A stretch of DNA of 10,101 nucleotides, taken from NCBI GenBank assembly GCA_945876925.1, contig CAMCQD010000031.1, forward strand, positions 1 through 10,101, read 5' to 3'. The DNA comes from an uncultured Dermatophilus sp. (GTDB lineage Bacteria; Actinomycetota; Actinomycetes; Actinomycetales; Dermatophilaceae). This document shows positions 1 to 6,266 of this stretch, one piece after another. Both the position numbers and the translations under genes were made by a program. How positions within the stretch are numbered: the first letter of the stretch is position 1; every line of letters starts with the position of its first letter. The notes under the pieces were generated by a model, which saw only the letters and a list, made by a program, of their open reading frames with translations, was not told where the DNA came from and searched no databases.

Positions 1-2
1 CG

Positions 3-761
3 GGCGGGCTGCGCGCCCAGCTAGCCGTGGAATACGCCAAGATGCGCCGCCTCAGAGTGGGGGCGCTGCTCCTCGGCGGAGGCGCCGCCGTGGTGCTGCT
101 CTCGGCGATGACCCTGTTCAGCGCCAGCTACCGGGCGAAGATCAACCTGCCGCAGACCCAGCACTGGCCGGGCATGCTCATGTCCGCGCTGCTCGTCACC
201 GCCCTGGTCGCGCCGATCGTGGTCGCCACGCTCGCCAGCCGGGTCGCCGAGATCGAGCACCTCGGCAACGGCTGGACCGCAGCCGCGGTCTCCGGGCAGC
301 GCAAGGGCAAGCTGTGCCTGGTCAAGCTCATCGCGCTGGCACCCCTGATCGTCGCGTGGACCGCCGCGCAGCTGGCCGCGCTCGTGGCCGCCTCCCGGAT
401 CGCCGGAGCAAACTCCCTGCCCGCGCCAGGCCAGTGGGCCCTGTTCGGGCTGACCTGCGCCGTCATCACGACGGTGCTGCTGGCCGGGCACCTGCTACTC
501 GCCGCGAGCACCAGCAACCAGCTCGCCGGGCTCGGAGCGGGAGTGCTCGGCGCCTTCGCCGGCGGATTCAGCCTCCTCATGCCCGGCTGGCTGGTCCGCC
601 TCATCCCGTGGGGGTACTACGCGCTCGCCTCCCCGTACCGCATGACCGGCGGCGGGTACGAGGCCGTAGCGGTGCCGTGGGGCTGGCTGGCCGGCCTGCT
701 CACCCTCCTCGCAGCCGTCATCGCCTGCGGTTACGCCCGCCTCAGCCGGCAGGAGATCTGA
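3..761 (+). CDS. ABC-2 type permease, lantibiotic-immunity/bacitracin-export-like (5' end probably outside window)
   Basis: Integral membrane subunit of an ABC transporter, of the kind that removes antimicrobial peptides from the membrane (ABC2_membrane_4 / LanE-G / BcrB-like). There are about six hydrophobic stretches; counting from the GTG at 27 these lie near residues 11-31, 50-70, 100-124, 138-160, 165-190 and 217-236. The loop after the second contains E-x-E-H-L-G-N-G-W (75-83), which matches the EHxGNxW signature of lantibiotic immunity permeases. The frame is open to the window edge, and the residues before GTG 27 (LRAQLAVEYAKMRRLR) look like a normal permease N-terminus. GTG 27 also has no Shine-Dalgarno, so I infer the true start lies upstream. 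It is followed two bases later by a second permease, so the two probably form a heterodimer. The ATPase is not in the window. The family call is firm; the substrate is unknown. Confidence 0.85.
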   Translation, partial: GGLRAQLAVEYAKMRRLRVGALLLGGGAAVVLLSAMTLFSASYRAKINLPQTQHWPGMLMSALLVTALVAPIVVATLASRVAEIEHLGNGWTAAAVSGQRKGKLCLVKLIALAPLIVAWTAAQLAALVAASRIAGANSLPAPGQWALFGLTCAVITTVLLAGHLLLAASTSNQLAGLGAGVLGAFAGGFSLLMPGWLVRLIPWGYYALASPYRMTGGGYEAVAVPWGWLAGLLTLLAAVIACGYARLSRQEI

Positions 762-763
762 CC

Positions 764-1507
764 ATGAACGTCATCGTGGCTGAACTGCTTAAACTGCGCC
801 GCTCGTCGGCGTGGATCCTCGTAGTCGTGCTGCCGCTGCTCGCGGTCATCACCGGCACTGTCAACGTCGTGATGAACGCCGATCAGCTCCCGCGCACCTG
901 GGAGACGTACTGGTCGCAGGTGACTCTGTTCTACGGCATGCTCTACCTCACGTGCGGGACCGCGGTCCTCGCCGCGACCCTGTGGCGGATGGAGCATCGC
1001 GGCAACTGGCCCCGGCTCCTGGCCGCCCCGGTCTCCCGGGTGCGGATCGCCGGGGCGAAACTCGCCGCGCTGGCGCTGCTCATCGTCGCGATGCAGGTGA
1101 CCCTCGTCGCCTTCGGCCAGGTGGCGGGCGTGCTCGCGGCCGGGCTGCCCCCGGGACTGCCTGCCCAGGTGGTGATCATCCTGGGGCTGACGACGCTGCC
1201 CGCCATCGCCATCGCCTCGGTGCAGTCGCTGGCGTCGATGGTGATCCGGTCATTCGCGCTACCGGTCGTGCTGGCCCTCCTGGCCGCCATCGCCGGATTC
1301 GGCACGCTCCTGGCCGGCAATGAGGCACTCGCCTACGCGATGCCGTACTCGACGGTGCCCCTCGTGCTGGGCAAGCTGGGCGCGCTCACCAGCGCGACAC
1401 CGCTCACCTGGGCGCAAGCCGGCCAGGTGGCGGCCGTGAGCCTGGCCTGGGCGGTGGCGTTCGTGCTCGCCGCGGCCACGGTCCTGCGCCTGCGCGACAT
1501 CCGCTGA
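764..1507 (+). CDS. ABC-2 type permease, second subunit
   Basis: Second membrane subunit (247 aa) of the same ABC exporter. The N-terminus (MNVIVAELLKLRRSSAW) is a short cytoplasmic stretch before helix 1 (16-36). Further hydrophobic segments lie near 52-72, 101-124, 134-156, 163-185 and 219-240. The loop W-R-M-E-H-R-G-N-W-P-R-L-L-A-A-P-V-S-R (74-92) is the lantibiotic-immunity permease signature (EHxxNW...PVSR), and it parallels the loop in the preceding gene. ATG 764 is chosen because AGGAG at 751-755, inside the end of the upstream gene, is 8 bases away. The TGA of that gene (759-761) is only 2 bases before this ATG, so translation is probably coupled. The gene ends before a strong hairpin at 1556-1594. 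Known families pair such E and G subunits with one LanF-type ATPase, which would have to lie upstream of the window. Confidence 0.88.
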   Translation: MNVIVAELLKLRRSSAWILVVVLPLLAVITGTVNVVMNADQLPRTWETYWSQVTLFYGMLYLTCGTAVLAATLWRMEHRGNWPRLLAAPVSRVRIAGAKLAALALLIVAMQVTLVAFGQVAGVLAAGLPPGLPAQVVIILGLTTLPAIAIASVQSLASMVIRSFALPVVLALLAAIAGFGTLLAGNEALAYAMPYSTVPLVLGKLGALTSATPLTWAQAGQVAAVSLAWAVAFVLAAATVLRLRDIR

Positions 1508-1555
1508 CCAACCCCTGCCGGGTCCGGCGGGGCGCGGCGGGTGCCTCACGGCAGG

Positions 1556-1594
1556 CAGCGGCGGGAGCCCCCGGGGAGGGGACTCCCGCCGCTG
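1556..1594. terminator. Bidirectional hairpin terminator between convergent genes
   Basis: A perfect 12-bp stem (1556-1567 with 1583-1594, left arm CAGCGGCGGGAG) surrounds a 15-base loop. It lies in the 130-base gap between the stop of the second permease (1507, +) and the stop of the symporter (1638, -). The position between two converging genes and the GC-rich stem suggest it ends both transcripts. There is no U-tract, as is common in actinobacteria. Confidence 0.7.
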
Positions 1595-1637
1595 GCAGCC
1601 TGGCCGGCCGTAGCCGCCTAGCGGGTCACCGGGACGT

Positions 1638-2864
1638 TCAGGCACCCGCCTGGGCGGCCTGGACCTGGGCGGACCCGGCGTCCCCCTGGCCGATCCGGCC
1701 CCGGGAAAGCCGCTCGATCATGCAGGCGATGGCACCGTCACCGGTGACGTTGCACGCGGTCCCGAACGAGTCGACGGCGATGTACATGGCGATCATGAGG
1801 CCCTGGGCGGTGGAGTCGAAACCCAGCGAGGAGCCCAGCAGGCCCAGCGCCGCCATGATCGCCCCGCCGGGCACGCCGGGCGCGGCCACCATCGTGATCC
1901 CCAGCAGCAGGATGAAGCCCAGGTAGCTGCCCGCGCTCACCGGCATGCCGGTGATGGTCATGATCGCCAGCGAGAACGTGACGATCTTGATCGTCGAACC
2001 GGACAGGTGGATGGTCGCGCACAGCGGCACCACGAACGAGGCGATGGCGTCGGGCACGCCGGCTTTGCGCGTGCATTGCAGCGTCACCGGGATGGTCGCC
2101 GCCGAGGAACTCGTGCCCAGGGCGGTGGCGTAGGCCGGGGCCATGGTCCGTAGCATCGTCAGCGGGTTACGGCGCACCGCGGCCCCGGCGATGCCCCACT
2201 GCACGAGCAGGATGACCAGGGTCAGCACGAACGCCACGAGGATGACCCGGGCGAAGGTGGAGATGACGGTGCCGATCTGGCCGTTCATCGTCAGCAGCAG
2301 GAACATGCCGAAGATGTAGGTCGGCAGCAGCGGGATGAGCGTGTGCCGGATGAGCCAGTTCACCGCGTCGCGCAGGTCGGCGAAGGCGTTGAACATGGTG
2401 CGGCCCTTGATCGCGGTCAGCGCGACGCCGATGGCGAACGAGAGGACCAGCGCGGTCATCACGCCGAACACCGGCGGGATCTCGATGGTGAAGTACGAGG
2501 ACAGGAAGTGGTCCTCGGGGTTGTCCAGCTTGGTGACGCTGCCGGCTTCGAGGATCACCGGGAAGACCAGGGCCGCCGTGACGAAGGCCGTCACCCCGGC
2601 GATGATGGTGGAGCAGTAGGCGATCCCGGCGGTGATGCCCAGCCACCGGCCCGCCCCGCGGCCCAGTTCGGCGATCGCGGGAGTGACCAGGCCGATGATG
2701 ATCAGCGGGATGATGAACTGCAGGTACTGACTGAAGATCGCGTTGAAGGTGGCGAAGATCCGGGCCAGCCATTCGGGGAAGACGAGACCCGCCAGGCTGC
2801 CGAGCACGATCGCGATGACGATCTTCGCCAGCAGCCCGATGCGGGGCAGGGCAGGGGTGACCAC
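1638..2864 (-). CDS. Dicarboxylate/amino acid:cation symporter (DAACS, SLC1/GltPh fold), atypical binding site
   Basis: Cation-coupled uptake transporter of the cytoplasmic membrane, 408 aa, the usual length for the family (PF00375). GTG 2864 is chosen because GAGGAG (+ strand 2871-2876) sits 6 bases upstream and the family N-terminus begins here; the longer open frame to 3254 only overlaps ApbE. The order is family-like: several N-terminal helices, the HP1 serine motif TSSSAATIPVT (251-261), the TM7 region, HP2 with APGVPGG (328-334), and TM8 with NVTGD (372-376). Deviations: the TM7 motif NMDGT is HLSGS (286-290). In TM8 the GltPh residues D390 and R397 correspond to Y361 and G368, while D394 (D365), T398 (T369) and N401 (N372) are kept. 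R397 binds the substrate's acidic side chain, so a neutral amino acid or other substrate is more likely than glutamate, aspartate or C4-dicarboxylate. It is divergent from ApbE, with no obvious functional link. Confidence 0.9.
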   Translation of the reverse strand: MVTPALPRIGLLAKIVIAIVLGSLAGLVFPEWLARIFATFNAIFSQYLQFIIPLIIIGLVTPAIAELGRGAGRWLGITAGIAYCSTIIAGVTAFVTAALVFPVILEAGSVTKLDNPEDHFLSSYFTIEIPPVFGVMTALVLSFAIGVALTAIKGRTMFNAFADLRDAVNWLIRHTLIPLLPTYIFGMFLLLTMNGQIGTVISTFARVILVAFVLTLVILLVQWGIAGAAVRRNPLTMLRTMAPAYATALGTSSSAATIPVTLQCTRKAGVPDAIASFVVPLCATIHLSGSTIKIVTFSLAIMTITGMPVSAGSYLGFILLLGITMVAAPGVPGGAIMAALGLLGSSLGFDSTAQGLMIAMYIAVDSFGTACNVTGDGAIACMIERLSRGRIGQGDAGSAQVQAAQAGA

Positions 2865-2928
2865 GGTGGACTCCTCGGGTCGGTGAGGGTACGGGTTCTG
2901 GCCGGGCGTGGCCGCCGGCCGCTGTGCG

Positions 2929-2955
2929 CAGGTTAGTGGACCCGGGTCTGACCTG
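2929..2955. promoter_or_regulatory. Possible operator/promoter in symporter-ApbE divergent region
   Basis: The 167-base divergent gap contains an imperfect palindrome: CAGGT and ACCTG as outer arms around a perfect central GACCCGGGTC (2939-2948). On the minus strand the left arm contains TAACCT (2935-2930), a TANNNT hexamer that could serve as the -10 for the symporter with an untranslated leader of roughly 60 bases. No convincing -35 is visible. A regulator binding the palindrome would overlap the -10. This is a pattern-based suggestion only. Confidence 0.25.
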
Positions 2956-3017
2956 GCAGCATCTGCCGAGTGGCGGGCAGCGCGCTCCTCCCGGATGGGA
3001 TGTCCCCGCCGCTGGCC

Positions 3018-3023
3018 TAGGCT
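3018..3023 (+). promoter_or_regulatory. Candidate -10 element for leaderless apbE
   Basis: TAGGCT fits the actinobacterial TANNNT -10 consensus and is followed by 8 bases and then ATG 3032. There is no Shine-Dalgarno between them, so transcription probably starts at or next to the A of the start codon. No clear -35 is visible. Confidence 0.4.
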
Positions 3024-3031
3024 CTTAAGCC

Positions 3032-3904
3032 ATGTGGAGCGCAGTGAGCGACAACGTGCTCGGCACCCTCCTGCACGTGCGGGCCGGTGCCCCCGAAGCG
3101 GGCGCGCAGCGGGTATATCAGGTCGTATGCGCCGAGATCGCGCGCCTGGACGCGGTCTTCTCCACGTACCGGGCCGATTCCGAGCTGTCCCGGTGGGCCC
3201 GGGGTGAGGTGCCAGGGCCGGGCGCGGAACTGACCTTCGTGCTCGCCCGGGCACAGGACTGGCATGAGCGCAGCGGCGGCGCCTTCCACCCGGCGACCTG
3301 GCCGGTGACCCGATGGTGGCTGGACGCCCGGGAACGCGGCCGGATCGACGGTGACCCGCCGGCCGCGGGGCCGCTTCCGTTCCGGGTGGACGACGGCCGC
3401 GTGACCCGGACCGGGGACTGCACCGGGGTTGACCTCAACGCGCTGGCCAAGGGGTACATCGTCGACCGGGCGCTGGAGGCGGGCTGGGCCACCGGGCTCG
3501 CGACCGCGCTGGTAGTGAACCTGGGCGGGGATCTGCGCCACCGCGGCGAGGGGGAGCAGATCGCTGCCATCGAGAACCCGGCCACGCCCTGGGACAACGC
3601 GCCCCCGCTGTGCCGCCTGGCCCTGGCGGACCGGGCGCTGGCCACCTCGGGCTCGGCCCGGCGGGGTTTCCGGATCGGTGCGCGCTGGTATTCGCACGTG
3701 CTCGACCCGCGCACCGGGACGCCGCAGGACTCGTGCGCGTCGATCTCCGTGGTCGCCGGGGACTGCATGACCGCCGACGTCATCGCGACCGTGCTCGGCG
3801 TCGGCGGGCCCGGCATGCCGGTGCCGCCCGGGGTCGAATGGCTCAGCGTCGGCCAGGACGGGAGCACCCGGTCCTCAGCCGGGTGGGGCGACCTCGTGCG
3901 CTGA
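3032..3904 (+). CDS. apbE: FAD:protein FMN transferase (ApbE), no signal peptide
   Basis: ApbE-family enzyme (290 aa): it transfers FMN from FAD to a threonine of a target protein in a Mg2+-dependent reaction. Visible motifs in order: the GT after a short N-terminal strand (11-12), SGGAFHPA (81-88), VDLNALAKGYIVD (133-145), NLGGDLR (163-169, N-x-G-G-D for flavin binding), ATSG (204-207), HVLDPRTG (222-229), and the metal-site segment MTADVIAT (246-253, usually TADALAT). The chain starts directly with the conserved domain, so there is no signal peptide or lipobox, unlike many ApbE proteins. It would therefore act in the cytoplasm. ATG 3032 lacks a Shine-Dalgarno but has a -10-like hexamer 8 bases upstream, which suggests leaderless translation. 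It converges, with only 22 bases between stops, on the PepSY/DUF2271 operon, whose lipoprotein is the likely substrate. Confidence 0.93.
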   Translation: MWSAVSDNVLGTLLHVRAGAPEAGAQRVYQVVCAEIARLDAVFSTYRADSELSRWARGEVPGPGAELTFVLARAQDWHERSGGAFHPATWPVTRWWLDARERGRIDGDPPAAGPLPFRVDDGRVTRTGDCTGVDLNALAKGYIVDRALEAGWATGLATALVVNLGGDLRHRGEGEQIAAIENPATPWDNAPPLCRLALADRALATSGSARRGFRIGARWYSHVLDPRTGTPQDSCASISVVAGDCMTADVIATVLGVGGPGMPVPPGVEWLSVGQDGSTRSSAGWGDLVR

Positions 3905-3926
3905 CACCCTGGCCGGCCCGGGGGAG

Positions 3927-4568
3927 TTAATGAATCGCCATGATGATGGCGGTGATGACGGAACCGATCGCGAGCAGGATGAGCGCCTGGCGTCGCCGGC
4001 GCTGGATGACCAGCTGCAAGGCCAGCCCGCTCAGGGCGACGAAGGCGAGCAGGATGGCGGCCGCGTCCGTCACCCAGCTCCAGGCATCGGAGGTGTTGTG
4101 GCCGGTGTGCAGATCGCCCAGCCAGCCGAGGATGCCGTAGCTCGTCTTCGTGAGCGTGTAGGCGCCGCTGCTGGTATCGAACGTGACCGCGGCCGATGAG
4201 CCGGGGCTGGCCCAGGCGATCCGGCCCTCGGTACCGGTGACGCCGTGGTCCCCGGCGGTGCCGGTGACACCTTCGCTGCTGCGCAGGTACTCGCTGATGC
4301 CGAGGTAGTCGGCCTGGCCGCTGAGGTACTCGGCGGGCAGGATGCCGGTGGCCGTCGTCGTGGTTCCCTCACCGGTCCATTCGGGGTGGTTGAGGAAGAA
4401 CCCGCTCACCGCGAAGAACAGGATGAGCAGCATGCACAGCATGGAGGTCCACGAGTGCAGGCGGCGCGACCACACCGACAGCGTCTTCTTCGTGGCGGGC
4501 CTGGCGCTGCGGCGAGCCGGCCGGCGGTCCTGCGCGCGGGCGGTGGCCGCGGTCCCGGTGCTGGTCAT
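3927..4568 (-). CDS. PepSY-associated TM helix protein, probable heme/electron-transfer membrane partner
   Basis: Membrane protein of 213 aa of the PepSY-associated TM helix type. An Arg/Lys-rich cytoplasmic N-terminus (11-36) leads into RRLHSW (35-40) and helix 1 (about 42-60). An extracytoplasmic PepSY-like domain follows (62-160), with an LHTGH motif (153-157). Helix 2 is at about 165-188, then a short Arg cluster (QRRRR, 189-193), and a third hydrophobic stretch at 195-212. In PepSY-TM relatives, a histidine at the start of helix 1 and the one in LHxG are candidate heme ligands; here these are H38 and H154 (or H157). ATG 4568 is chosen because GAGGA (+ strand 4574-4578) lies 5 bases upstream. 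That site overlaps the TGA stop of the DUF2271 gene (4577-4579), which indicates coupled translation. By context it passes electrons across the membrane to or from the flavinylated lipoprotein. Heme binding is inferred, not shown. Confidence 0.82.
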   Translation of the reverse strand: MTSTGTAATARAQDRRPARRSARPATKKTLSVWSRRLHSWTSMLCMLLILFFAVSGFFLNHPEWTGEGTTTTATGILPAEYLSGQADYLGISEYLRSSEGVTGTAGDHGVTGTEGRIAWASPGSSAAVTFDTSSGAYTLTKTSYGILGWLGDLHTGHNTSDAWSWVTDAAAILLAFVALSGLALQLVIQRRRRQALILLAIGSVITAIIMAIH

Positions 4569-4576
4569 CGCAGTCC

Positions 4577-5212
4577 TCAGACCGTGTACGACCACGAGGC
4601 CGCGGTGATGTCGTTCTCGGGGGTGAAGGTGCCCTTCGCGGCGGAGGAGCCCAGGGTGATCGTGCTCTTCAGCAGCTCGTAGGCACCTTCCTCCCGGACG
4701 CCTTCGAGGTACAGGACGTACTCGCCCGCGGGAACGGCGGCTCCCTTGGCGTCCTTGAGATCCCATTTCACGGTGTACGAGCCGGCCGCCCGGGTCGCGC
4801 CCGAGTTGGTCGTGCTTCCGCCGCTGGCCTCATACCAGGCCTTGAGATCGGAGAGCCACTTGTCTTCCTTGCCGGTCAGATGCCACATGGAGATTGTCTG
4901 CACGTACTCCTCGTCCGGGGTCTCGACCCAGACGGCGATGTAGGGGTTCCGCACGCCGTGCTTCCCGCCGGTCGTGCTCGCGGTGACGGTGAAGTCGACG
5001 GTCAGTGCCGCAGAGGCAGGCAGGCCGGTGCCGGACGCCGCCGTGGCAGTGCCGCCGGCCTGCCCGGAGGCGTCAGCGGCACTGCCCTGCGAGGAAGAGG
5101 TCAGGGCGTCGTCCTGGCCGCAGGCAGCGAGGCCGGTCAGGGCGGTCAGGGAGGCGGCGCCGCCGAGGAATGCACGGCGGGACACTCGCGAATAACGAGA
5201 GGAGGAGGTCAT
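4577..5212 (-). CDS. DUF2271 Tat lipoprotein with candidate FMN-attachment motif
   Basis: Exported redox lipoprotein candidate (211 aa). The N-terminus carries a twin-arginine motif SRRAFLGG (11-18), a hydrophobic stretch, and a lipobox LAAC with lipidated Cys31. A Ser/Ala/Gly-rich linker (35-65) follows, then a DUF2271 domain (about 68-211) with YIAVWVE (91-97), a KWLSDLKAWYEASGG segment (118-132), and GEYVLYLEGVREEG (163-176). SGAT at 137-140, followed by RAAGSYTVKWD, matches the core of the ApbE flavinylation motif ([S/T]-G-A-[S/T]), with Thr140 as acceptor; the usual upstream Asp is absent. ATG 5212 is the natural start of a Tat signal. It has no Shine-Dalgarno, but TACGCT ends 6 bases upstream, which suggests a leaderless transcript. 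It is the first gene of an operon with the PepSY-TM protein (8-base gap) and faces ApbE. The family call is strong; flavinylation is inferred. Confidence 0.85.
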   Translation of the reverse strand: MTSSSRYSRVSRRAFLGGAASLTALTGLAACGQDDALTSSSQGSAADASGQAGGTATAASGTGLPASAALTVDFTVTASTTGGKHGVRNPYIAVWVETPDEEYVQTISMWHLTGKEDKWLSDLKAWYEASGGSTTNSGATRAAGSYTVKWDLKDAKGAAVPAGEYVLYLEGVREEGAYELLKSTITLGSSAAKGTFTPENDITAASWSYTV

Positions 5213-5218
5213 GCCGGC

Positions 5219-5224
5219 AGCGTA
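5219..5224 (-). promoter_or_regulatory. Candidate -10 for the DUF2271-PepSY operon
   Basis: Read on the minus strand, TACGCT (TANNNT) is followed by 6 bases (GCCGGC) and then ATG 5212, the geometry of a leaderless promoter. A second hexamer, TAGGCT (5237-5232), lies 8 bases further upstream. It is identical to the one before apbE and would give a leader of about 12 bases. I cannot tell which is used; neither has a clear -35. Confidence 0.35.
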
Positions 5225-5237
5225 CGGATCGAGCCTA

Positions 5238-5753
5238 TGGGCTACGTATGTGAGGACTGTGGATTCAGGAAAACCGCGGCGCGCATAGGTATGGCTTTGC
5301 TGATAAATCCTGCCCGGGTTGCGTTTTTCGGGCGCTTGCATCATTCTCTGCGCGGAAGTCCTGTTAGCTTTGACTAGCCTTTGCCGGTGCGTTCCGGGGG
5401 TGCTCTTCCTGCTGCTTAGGGGCTATTCATTCCGCTCGATCTCCGGGGTAGCGGGGGAGCGGGAGTAGCGGGCGGCCGCAGGCGGCGGTGAGTCCCGGGC
5501 GCTGGTGCCGCAGGCCGGGCGGGAAGGGGAGCGGATACCCGAGGGGAGGATGACCGGCGTACCGGGCGCGTCCGCGTGCGGGCCGGTTTGGTTCCCCGGG
5601 CGCGGATCCGGCCGGGAATCACAGGTCCGGGCCCGTGCCAGGGCGGCCGCGCGGCCGGGTTCACCTGCGGAGCCCGGCAGCATGAGGCCGGGACGGGCCG
5701 GTGCCCTCGCTCGTCATCGGAACCGCTGGCCTTACCGGTGCGATCGCCTCCGT
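5238..5753. other. Intergenic stretch without a supported gene
   Basis: The first part (about 5260-5440) is visibly less GC-rich than the rest and has a few A/T runs (for example GCGTTTTTCGGGC near 5320-5332), consistent with promoter or leader DNA for the minus-strand operon. The part from about 5440 to 5740 is very GC-rich, with short GGGAG/GTAGCGGG-like repeats. Its open frames are Pro/Arg/Gly-rich with no recognisable domain. I see no RNA gene, insertion sequence or riboswitch in it. Confidence 0.5.
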
Positions 5754-5759
5754 TACGAT
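5754..5759 (+). promoter_or_regulatory. Candidate -10 upstream of leader ORF and TfoX_N gene
   Basis: TACGAT fits TANNNT. A weak -35-like TTACCG (5732-5737) lies 16 bases upstream. Transcription would begin near the GTG at 5767, seven bases downstream, giving either a leaderless small ORF or a leader of about 108 bases for the TfoX_N gene. Confidence 0.4.
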
Positions 5760-5766
5760 GACTGCC

Positions 5767-5871
5767 GTGAAGAGCATTACCCGGCTATCCAGCTTTCCCG
5801 CCAGGCGGCGTTCCCACGTCCGCGAGCCTGGCGGAAATACCCTCGAGGTGCTCGTCCCGGGCAGTGCGTGA
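5767..5871 (+). CDS. Possible 34-aa leaderless small ORF ahead of the TfoX_N gene
   Basis: GTG 5767 begins a 34-residue frame (starts MKSITRLSSFPARRR, ends LEVLVPGSA). It stops at TGA 5869-5871, three bases before the ATG of the TfoX_N gene. Seven bases upstream of the GTG is a TANNNT hexamer, which is right for a leaderless start. The TfoX_N ATG has no Shine-Dalgarno of its own, so coupling to this ORF would explain how it is translated. I do not recognise the peptide; it is basic at the N-terminus and has no signal or membrane segment. It may equally be untranslated 5' leader. Confidence 0.3.
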   Translation: MKSITRLSSFPARRRSHVREPGGNTLEVLVPGSA

Positions 5872-5874
5872 CAG

Positions 5875-6222
5875 ATGGACGAATCAACCCGCGAGGCTGC
5901 TGCGGATCTCATCGATTGCCTGCTGCCGCTGAATGCGACCGCCCGGTCTATGTTCGGCGGTTACTGCGTGTATATCGACGGGAAACCGGCAGGGCTGGTC
6001 AATGACGGCCGGATATTCGTCAAACGGAGCCCGGCAGAGGGAATCATGGCCGGATATGCCGAGCTGGCCCCCGCGTACCCGGGGGCGCGGGATTCCTGGC
6101 TGCTGCCAGCCGGCGCGGTACGCGACGACCCCGGCCGCGTCGCCGGGTTCTTCGCCGCCACCGCGGATGCGCTCCCGCCCCCGCCGCCGCGCAGGTCCCG
6201 CACCCGCCGCAGGCCAGCCTGA
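5875..6222 (+). CDS. TfoX/Sxy family N-terminal domain protein
   Basis: Small soluble protein (115 aa) made only of a TfoX N-terminal-like domain. The signature is ARSMFGGYCVYIDGKPAGLV (23-42), followed by DGRIFVKRS (44-52), YPGARDSWLLPAG (68-80), and a short final helix (RVAGFFAATADALP, 88-101). It ends in a Pro/Arg-rich tail (101-114). In gammaproteobacteria the full-length TfoX/Sxy controls competence genes. Stand-alone N-terminal domains are common in actinobacteria and their role is unknown, so the name should not be read as competence regulation here. ATG 5875 fits the family N-terminus (a DE-rich start before the first helix). There is no Shine-Dalgarno; translation may be coupled to the small ORF ending at 5871. 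Confidence 0.82.
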   Translation: MDESTREAAADLIDCLLPLNATARSMFGGYCVYIDGKPAGLVNDGRIFVKRSPAEGIMAGYAELAPAYPGARDSWLLPAGAVRDDPGRVAGFFAATADALPPPPPRRSRTRRRPA

Positions 6223-6266
6223 CCGGCCGGGAGCCTGCCACCCCGGGTGCCGGAATGGCGACGAGG

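Noticed and set aside
314..760. N-terminal extension of the second permease frame back to 314
   Set aside because: The extended part is Arg-rich and overlaps the well-supported first permease in another frame; ATG 764 has a good ribosome site.
2865..3254. Longer open frame extending the symporter N-terminus by about 130 residues
   Set aside because: The extension is Arg/Pro-rich, overlaps the start of apbE, and the GTG at 2864 has a good GAGGAG 6 bases upstream and the family N-terminus.
3787..3831. apbE segment Gly/Pro-rich after the TADVIAT motif, checked for a frameshift
   Set aside because: The frame continues through VEWLSVGQDG to a normal ApbE C-terminus; the Gly/Pro stretch is just a loop.
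4145..4180. SGAYT (134-138) in the PepSY-TM protein as a second flavinylation site
   Set aside because: It lies in the usual PepSY turn pattern (VTFDTSSGAYT, like V-D-x-x-[T/S]-G), and the residue after GA is Tyr, not Thr/Ser.
5311..5332. GCCCG...TTTTTCGGGC as a terminator
   Set aside because: The stem is only 5 bp with the T-run inside the loop, and no gene ends nearby on either strand.
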